NCBI RefSeq assembly: GCF_000420705.1
Contig: NZ_ATVL01000006.1
Location: forward strand, 648,267-712,266
Direction: 5' to 3'
Length of the DNA: 64,000 nt
DNA from: Hymenobacter norwichensis DSM 15439
GTDB lineage: Bacteria; Bacteroidota; Bacteroidia; Cytophagales; Hymenobacteraceae
Position numbers and translations under genes: made by a program. Below, piece by piece: positions 59,901 to 64,000 of this stretch (positions within the stretch are counted from its first letter, which is position 1; each line of letters starts with the position of its first letter). The notes beneath the pieces are model-generated. The model worked only from the letters and a program-made list of their open reading frames with translations. It was not told the origin of the DNA and did not search any database.

Positions 59901-61920
59901 CGGTGCCGGCCAGGGCCTGCCGCCGCCGCTTCAGCGCTGCCCGAATCTGGTTGAAGCGGGCGTACACCGTCGAGATGTTGTCGATGATGGCCGTGGTTTG
60001 GGTGGGGTCGGGGATGGGCAGGTTGCTGACCACCTCAATCAGCAGCTCCAGCTCCTGGGCTACGGCGGCGGTTTCCTGCTCGCGCTGGTCGGCCTCGATG
60101 GTTTTCTGCACTTGCTCTACGCCGTCGGCAATGGCCTGCACGCGCTGGGAGTAGGGCGCCAGGGCATCGGGCTTGAGCAGGAAATCCACGGTTTGCAGGG
60201 CCACTTCTTTGCTCAGGGCTTCGAGGTCAGCGGCGTGCTTTTCCACCGCCGGCAGCTCCACGTAGCGCAGCTCCTTCAGCGAAATTACCTCGCCCTGCAC
60301 CCCGCGCAGCTCCCCCAGCAGTTGCACAAACTCGGTGACGGAATCGGGGGCCGAGCGGCGGATGCGGCCGGTCAGTTCGTCGGCTTTCTGGAACACGGCC
60401 GCGGTTTGCTGGGCGGTGTTCTTGCGGATGCTCTGCACCTTCTCAAACTCCTCCACCGCCGCCGTAGCCGTCTGCCGGATTTCGCTTAGCGGCTCGGCCA
60501 GGGCTTGGGCCGCGGGCTCGCGCAGCCAGTGGTAGGCGTCGGTGAGGCTGGTCGTCTGGCGGATCAGGTCGAGGTAGAGGCCGGCGTAGGAGTCGTCCTT
60601 GCTGGTCAGCGTCAGGACTTCCTGCACCTCGCTCATGGCCCGCACAATCTCCTTGTTGCCCAACTTGTAGAGGTAGGAGTCGGAGGTGACGGGCAGCTCG
60701 AAGTCCGGGGCCGTGTAGGGCGTCTGCCAGATCTGCACGGCGTGGTGCTTCTTGGGCTCGTCGTCGGCCCGGAAGTAGCACAGCTCCCCATTTTCAAACA
60801 GGGCGTAGCCGTGGCACACAATGGGGTTATCCACGCGCTGGGCAATGCGGTTGTAGCTCAGCAGCAGGTAGGTGCCCTGGTCCTTGTTGTAGAACACGTA
60901 CAGGAAATCCTCCCCGTTCGGCGACACCACGCGCTTCTCAAACAGCATCTCCCGCAGCCCATTGTCGAAGAGCTTGTTGTCGCCGGTTTGCAGGTAAAAG
61001 CCGTGCGGAAAAATCAGGCCCTGCCCGTCGGGCAACAGCACGCAGGCATCGGCCAGGGCGTCGAGGCGCTGAGCGGTTTTGAGCTTGTGGTTGAAGATGA
61101 AGTAGCGGTACTGCTGCTCCTGGTAAGGCCGGATCTTGAGCAGAATCAGGTTGCCAATGGCGGCAAAGTAGATTTCCGAGTCGTCCAGCGTTTGGTCTTT
61201 GTTATCGACTGGCTCGCTCAGGATGCCGTGGCCGGTGCTGGTGTTGTCCTCGACTTTGATGGTCAGGTCGCCGCCAATCGTCTCCACGAACACCTTGTCC
61301 TCGATGCTGATGTGGGGGTGCTTGCCGCCGCGCTGCATGTCACGGGTGGCGCGCTTCCACTGGAACTCGTGCTGGGGCGGGAAGGTGTACTCGTGGTCGG
61401 AACGGTTGTCGATGTACGTGAGCGTGTCGCCCTGCATCAGCCACTTAAACGTCTTCACATCGGAAGCACTCTTGCCCACCCGAAACACCATGAACAGGTG
61501 CACACCAATGACGGCGAACTTCACGAACTGGGTGTTCTTGTAGTAGCGGTACAGGTTGCGGAATTCCTCCAAAAACTGTGGATGCTGCAACAACTCCAGT
61601 CCCAGCGGCCGAAAGTCGTGCGCGGCGTACTCGTACACCCCGAATACGTCGGCCAAGTCCGGCTCCGCCTTCAGCCCCAGCACCACGTTGTAGCCAAAGA
61701 TGAAGCGCTGCCCCACCGGCACCATGTCCCAGGGCACGCAGTTGTTTTCAGTGGTAATGCGGCCGGTGCCCAGCAAGCGGGTATCCACGGCCCCAAACAC
61801 CTGCTTACGCTCGGTGTTCAGCGTGTCGAGGCGCTGGCGCAAGTCGGTGCTGCTTTTGAGCAGGCGGTTGCGCAGGATTTCGTAGGTGCCGGTTTCGAGT
61901 TGGGTAGCTTGAGCTTCCAT
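56983..61920 (-). CDS. giant DUF3686-type AAA+ ATPase ('DNA repair ATPase' family)
   Basis: 1646 residues from the ATG at 61920, chosen over one five codons earlier (61935). The N-terminal ~450 residues match the DUF3686 type, with beta-propeller-like strands (GDLTIKVEDNTSTGHGILS, ENGELCYFRADDEPKKHH). A long coiled-coil part (about 470-880) follows, then helical linkers. The C-terminal AAA+ module has Walker A PPGYGKT near 1290 and Walker B MIYVDD near 1357; the fold is MoxR-like. Databases name the family DNA repair ATPase, but no repair motif is visible. Its neighbours (flotillin and small membrane proteins) suggest a role at the membrane instead. The likely partners lie upstream on the same strand. 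Confidence 0.85.
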   Translation of the reverse strand: MEAQATQLETGTYEILRNRLLKSSTDLRQRLDTLNTERKQVFGAVDTRLLGTGRITTENNCVPWDMVPVGQRFIFGYNVVLGLKAEPDLADVFGVYEYAAHDFRPLGLELLQHPQFLEEFRNLYRYYKNTQFVKFAVIGVHLFMVFRVGKSASDVKTFKWLMQGDTLTYIDNRSDHEYTFPPQHEFQWKRATRDMQRGGKHPHISIEDKVFVETIGGDLTIKVEDNTSTGHGILSEPVDNKDQTLDDSEIYFAAIGNLILLKIRPYQEQQYRYFIFNHKLKTAQRLDALADACVLLPDGQGLIFPHGFYLQTGDNKLFDNGLREMLFEKRVVSPNGEDFLYVFYNKDQGTYLLLSYNRIAQRVDNPIVCHGYALFENGELCYFRADDEPKKHHAVQIWQTPYTAPDFELPVTSDSYLYKLGNKEIVRAMSEVQEVLTLTSKDDSYAGLYLDLIRQTTSLTDAYHWLREPAAQALAEPLSEIRQTATAAVEEFEKVQSIRKNTAQQTAAVFQKADELTGRIRRSAPDSVTEFVQLLGELRGVQGEVISLKELRYVELPAVEKHAADLEALSKEVALQTVDFLLKPDALAPYSQRVQAIADGVEQVQKTIEADQREQETAAVAQELELLIEVVSNLPIPDPTQTTAIIDNISTVYARFNQIRAALKRRRQALAGTEAQAEFTAQLKLLEQALTNYLDLADTPAKCDEYLTKLMVQLEELEGKFPDFDQFIEQLTTRREQVVEAFESKKTALVAARNQRATALLQSAERLLKAVQSRLTRLESVADINGYFAADVMVEKVRQTAQELLNLGDSVKSDDVQSRLKTLREDAVRQLRDRADLFADGGQTLKFGPHSFTVNTQPLELTVVLRDGDLHYHLTGTNFFQKITDPALLASKPVWEQTVVSESQDVYRAEFLAWRILQAAQHPAPADAETGRAAVLSVTELGHLSAAELLAYVQQFMAARYQEGYLKGVHDHDAALLLTALVRLTRTADLLRYPADTRAAAALYWLRFANPDQRAHWERQLQGIGVLLQVFPDSQEFDELKTELQTAVNHFAEQTGLFTPAQVAEAGDYLFHELTHTGTFIIAAEAAELYQQFQKQLQERQATELFQQSVTGLQDQPAAQLPLIRQWLQAYLRQAPAAATLADFCNECAVLLLTNTYDPGRVVHTPLRETLEGFQGTHPRIVTESPSPQDPKTPTPSYHLNFPDFRRRLLHYDRATVAQYEQFQEVKKQLLARAAEDMRLEDFRPRVLTSFVRNRLIDQVYLPIIGANLAKQIGTAGEGKRTDLMGLLLLISPPGYGKTTLMEYVANRLGLIFMKINGPAIGHAVTSVDPAQAPNAGARQELEKLNLAFEMGDNVMIYVDDIQHCNPEFLQKFISLCDAQRKIEGVYQGRPRTYDFRGRKVCVVMAGNPYTESGDVFQLPDMLANRADIYNLGDILTAGSEDAFRLSYLENALTSNAALARLATQSPQDVPALIRLAESGQQDGLSFEGNHSPEELNEYVAVLQKLLRLRDVVAKVNAAYIASAAQADAYRTEPPFKLQGSYRNMNKLAEKVRPVMNDQEIEQLLAAHYESEAQTLTSATEANLLKLRELLNWLTPEQAARWQQIKQTYLDNLRNSGAGQLLQMLDKLENIAGGLSGIREVLKRE

Positions 61921-61965
61921 AGGCGGGCAAGGCACAAACCCTTGCCAGGAGAAAAGAACTGCTGA

Positions 61966-62340
61966 TTACTTGGTTGACGGCCGCAACGTGACCTTCAGGA
62001 TAGCTCTGGCTGGATCGGCTTTAGCGTAGATGATGGCGGTAGTGTCGCCTTTGGCGTGGGTGCGCAAAAAGTTTCTGGGCACTCTGGCTCTGAGAGAATA
62101 TTCGGCGCTGCCAACGGTATACCGCACGGTTACGCGGCGGCTCTTGTGGGTTCTCACCCTGGTGATGATGCCCGTGGCGTACCCCGGATTCTTCAGAATC
62201 AACGCCCGCTTTTCGGCCCTATCCGCTTTAACGAAGTAGACGACGCCCGCGAAGAAGGCAATACCGACAGCCAGCCCGAGGACGAGGCTTATTATTTGCC
62301 GGGTTGTAGTGGGCTTGTTGGTAGAAGCGGGTGCTTGCAT
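61966..62340 (-). CDS. small membrane protein, DUF3592-like
   Basis: 124 residues. A polar start, one membrane helix (about 17-40), then a basic beta domain (GYATGIITRVRTHKSRRVTVRYTV, YSLRARVP, KGDTTAIIYAKADP). The plan of helix plus small beta domain resembles the two genes at 55985 and 56508, though the sequence is only distantly similar. It sits 45 bp upstream of the ATPase gene, so cotranscription is likely. Confidence 0.7.
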   Translation of the reverse strand: MQAPASTNKPTTTRQIISLVLGLAVGIAFFAGVVYFVKADRAEKRALILKNPGYATGIITRVRTHKSRRVTVRYTVGSAEYSLRARVPRNFLRTHAKGDTTAIIYAKADPARAILKVTLRPSTK

Positions 62341-62363
62341 AAGTAGGTGTCTATAGCTAAAAA

Positions 62364-62405
62364 CTAGTTCCCCTCCTCAGATGAGGAGGGGCTAGGGGTG
62401 GTTGA
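62364..62405. repeat. MITE-like element, half copy C
   Basis: Only the left arm is present: CTAGTTCCCCTCCTCAG, ATGAGGAGGGGCTAGGGG, TGGTTGA. It overlaps the end of the DUF559 gene and provides its stop codon and last residues. The internal palindrome CCCCTCCTCAGATGAGGAGGGG is intact in two halves of the arm. Confidence 0.75.
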
Positions 62406-62786
62406 TGATGGCAGAACGACACGCGGAAAAGCCGCCTCAATAGTCGCCAATACACTCTCTAAATGCTGTGCGACTAGCTTATTCTCGAACCGCAATACTT
62501 TCAGACCTGTGCCGAGTAGATAAGTATCCCGCTCCACATCCTGCGCCTCGCCGCTAGCCGTGAAATGCCCAGCGCCATCCAACTCCACCACCAGCTTTTC
62601 AGCCGGGCAGTAGAAATCCACAATATAGGGCCCGATGCCGTGCTGCCGCCGGAACTTGCGGCCAGCTAGCTGACTGCGCTGAAGTGCTTTCCAAAGTGAA
62701 GCCTCCGCAGGAGTGAGGTTGCTGCGGAGCGTGCGACGGATAGGTTTCTGGTAGCATAGATTGTGAACGTGCTGAGTATCCGGCAT
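62364..62786 (-). CDS. DUF559 endonuclease-like protein with repeat-derived C-terminus
   Basis: 140 residues from the ATG at 62786. The DUF559 domain of the VSR/restriction-endonuclease fold covers about 12-120: LRSNLTPAEASLWKAL, GRKFRRQHGIGPYIVDFYC and LVVELDGAGHF, which include the Asp-Glu residues of the presumed PD-(D/E)xK site. The last 12 residues (TTPSPSSSEEGN) and the stop are encoded by repeat C. The frame is open up to 62912, but those residues come from repeat B and are not conserved-looking. The gene therefore lies exactly between two copies of one repeat, inside a flotillin-ATPase cluster. Confidence 0.88.
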   Translation of the reverse strand: MPDTQHVHNLCYQKPIRRTLRSNLTPAEASLWKALQRSQLAGRKFRRQHGIGPYIVDFYCPAEKLVVELDGAGHFTASGEAQDVERDTYLLGTGLKVLRFENKLVAQHLESVLATIEAAFPRVVLPSSTTPSPSSSEEGN

Positions 62787-62808
62787 AGCTATATAAATGG
62801 CTAGAAAG

Positions 62809-62940
62809 CTAGTTCCCCTCCTCAGATGAGGGGCTAGGGGTGGTTGACTGATCGTTGAACAGGTTTTGGAATCTAGTTCTAGTAGTTGTTCTAACTTTTC
62901 AACCACCCCCAACCCCTCCTCATCTGAGGAGGGGAGCTAG
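62809..62940. repeat. MITE-like element, copy B
   Basis: Left arm 62809-62847 and right arm 62899-62940 are inverted repeats of about 40 bases, roughly 90 percent identical, both ending in CTAG. The left arm lacks three bases (AGG) present in the other copies. It separates the flotillin gene from the DUF559 gene. Confidence 0.8.
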
Positions 62941-62973
62941 TTCTCTAGCACTAGCTTAAAGGGTAGTTGGCGC

Positions 62974-64000
62974 TTACTTCAGCTCCAGCATCTTCGCTGG
63001 CTTGTCGCCGATGCCTAGGGCCGTGGCGGTGCTGGCCAGCTCCGTGATGGTGTTGCGGGTGGCGTCGTCGCCGGCTTTGTTCATCATTTTGAGCAGCAGG
63101 GCCGATACGCTTAGGTTCTTGATTTCCTCGGAGCTGAGGCCGAACTGGTCTACGAAGCGGCGCAGGTTAGTTTTGAAGTCGCCGCCTCCGTCCATGCTGA
63201 AGAAGGCGTCTTTCACGGTGCCGAGGACCTCGCTGTTGTGTACGGTACGGTCCACCATTTTGCCCTTGGTAATCGAGCCGATAATCTGGTCGAAGAACAT
63301 CGTCTCGCCGCCCACGATGTCGATTTTGGCGGCTTTGAGGGCCTCGCCAATCACCTCGGCCTGCGAGGCGGCAATGTCCTTCTGGATGTTGATCTGGGCC
63401 AGCTCCACCGACTTATCTTTGTCGAGGCGCAGCTTGAACTCCTCGTGGTCTTTGCCCACGCCGTCGAGTTTCTTCATGGCGTCGGCCTTGGCTTCGATGC
63501 CCTTGGCTTCCACCGCAAATTTCTGCTCGGATACGGCGGCTTCGGCAAGGCCTTTCTTCTGGTCGGCATCGGCGCGGGCCTGGATGATGTCGGCGTCGGC
63601 GAGGCCTTTCTCGCGGTTGATTTTGGCAGCTACCAGACCCAGCTTTTCATCGGCTTCGGCCTGGGCCCCGGCTTTCGACTGGATGGCCTGGGCTTCGGCG
63701 GCGGCAGTAAGCTGGAGCACAGTAGCTTCAGTTTCGCCTTCTTTCTGGCGGGCGGTGGCTTTGGCTTGCATCACCTGCGCTTCGGCCAAGCCCACGGCTG
63801 TGGCTTTGCTGGCTTCGGCTTCGGCGAGGGTGCGGATGGCTTGGCCCTTAAATTCGGAAGCGGCTTTTTCGGCTTCGGCGTCAATTAGCACCTGCTTGGC
63901 CCGGAACTCGGCGGCCTGGCGCTCCATGTCGGCGGTACCGACGAGGGCTACCGTAGCGGCTTCGGCTTGCTGCTTGGCGGCGGTAATGGCTACCAGCTTT
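62974..64000 (-). CDS. flotillin-like (SPFH) protein, C-terminal part (runs off the right edge)
   Basis: The frame is open from the window edge to the stop at 62974, 342 codons; the start lies outside. The visible part is the long Ala/Glu-rich coiled coil of flotillins (EAEKAASEFKGQAIRTLAEA, repeated AEA/ADA/KGLAEA units) followed by the C-terminal globular region (GGETMFFDQIIGSITKGK, DKPAKMLELK). The N-terminal membrane hairpin and SPFH domain are not in view. Flotillins form membrane microdomain scaffolds. An ATG at 63927 is internal and is not the true start. Confidence 0.88.
   Translation of the reverse strand, partial: KLVAITAAKQQAEAATVALVGTADMERQAAEFRAKQVLIDAEAEKAASEFKGQAIRTLAEAEASKATAVGLAEAQVMQAKATARQKEGETEATVLQLTAAAEAQAIQSKAGAQAEADEKLGLVAAKINREKGLADADIIQARADADQKKGLAEAAVSEQKFAVEAKGIEAKADAMKKLDGVGKDHEEFKLRLDKDKSVELAQINIQKDIAASQAEVIGEALKAAKIDIVGGETMFFDQIIGSITKGKMVDRTVHNSEVLGTVKDAFFSMDGGGDFKTNLRRFVDQFGLSSEEIKNLSVSALLLKMMNKAGDDATRNTITELASTATALGIGDKPAKMLELK

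Noticed and set aside
56983..61920. Calling the ATPase an SMC or Rad50 protein because of its coiled coil
   Set aside because: SMC and Rad50 have split ATPase halves at both ends; here a single AAA+ module sits at the C-terminus.
59371..61965. Two long plus-strand frames (372 and 486 codons) opposite the ATPase gene
   Set aside because: Both are mirror readings of the coiled-coil and N-terminal parts of the ATPase, Leu/Val/Gly-rich without any motif.
62787..62912. N-terminal extension of the DUF559 frame
   Set aside because: It is encoded by repeat copy B and lacks conservation; the ATG at 62786 starts the known domain.
63238..63888. 216-codon plus-strand frame with many Gly and Phe
   Set aside because: Mirror of the Ala/Glu-rich flotillin coiled coil; composition explained by that.
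1..64000. tRNA, rRNA, CRISPR array, integrase or prophage genes
   Set aside because: Looked for in the gaps by eye (T-loop GGTTCGA-type strings, regular spaced repeats, integrase motifs); none seen. A tRNA search program would settle the tRNA point.

Overview
The window looks like chromosome of a Bacteroidota bacterium, most likely Hymenobacter or a close relative (order Cytophagales). This rests on several things. DNA is GC-rich in genes and AT-rich in some gaps. There is a gliding lipoprotein gene (gldH) beside a PSP1/RicT gene, and there are two secreted proteins with type IX secretion C-terminal domains. Bacteroidota marker families are present (GWxTD protein, DUF2723 membrane protein), and several genes carry the Bacteroidota -7 promoter box TAnnTTTG. 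No rRNA, tRNA, CRISPR array, prophage or transposase gene was seen.

Layout. 1-5.2 kb: start of an M3 peptidase, recQ, and two envelope-sugar genes (kdsD for Kdo, manC for GDP-mannose). 5.3-11.5 kb: rlmB overlapping a GWxTD gene, a large DUF2723 membrane protein and a secreted cupredoxin. 11.8-19.5 kb: a housekeeping block with birA divergent from rsfS and ftsH, a TPR protein, then a tight LUD-lpxH-propeller operon. 19.7-25.5 kb: zinc alcohol dehydrogenase, a secreted subtilisin-like protein, an M57-type lipoprotein protease and an AT-rich gap with a decayed coding remnant. 25.7-33.2 kb: ricT-gldH, a cold-shock protein, several secreted or lipoprotein unknowns, a helix-hairpin-helix protein and a DinB protein. 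33.4-39.7 kb: a 2101-residue alpha-2-macroglobulin. 39.9-52.7 kb: a ferredoxin/ferredoxin-reductase pair, regulators (TetR, AraC, a soluble histidine kinase), two SDR enzymes and a TlpA-like thioredoxin. 52.9-64 kb: an NHL-repeat protein, a PNPOx-fold protein and a membrane-associated cluster.

The most unusual locus is the right end (about 56-64 kb, minus strand). A flotillin-like gene, a small membrane protein and a 1646-residue DUF3686-type AAA+ ATPase are followed by two paralogous small membrane proteins. Between flotillin and the rest sits a DUF559 endonuclease-like gene bordered on both sides by copies of one repeat family; one repeat supplies the last codons and stop of the endonuclease gene. 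The same repeat family recurs at 50.2 kb. Another striking element is a perfect 40-bp inverted repeat between the ferredoxin reductase and ferredoxin genes, ending nine bases before the ferredoxin start codon. Many convergent junctions carry long, perfect hairpins.
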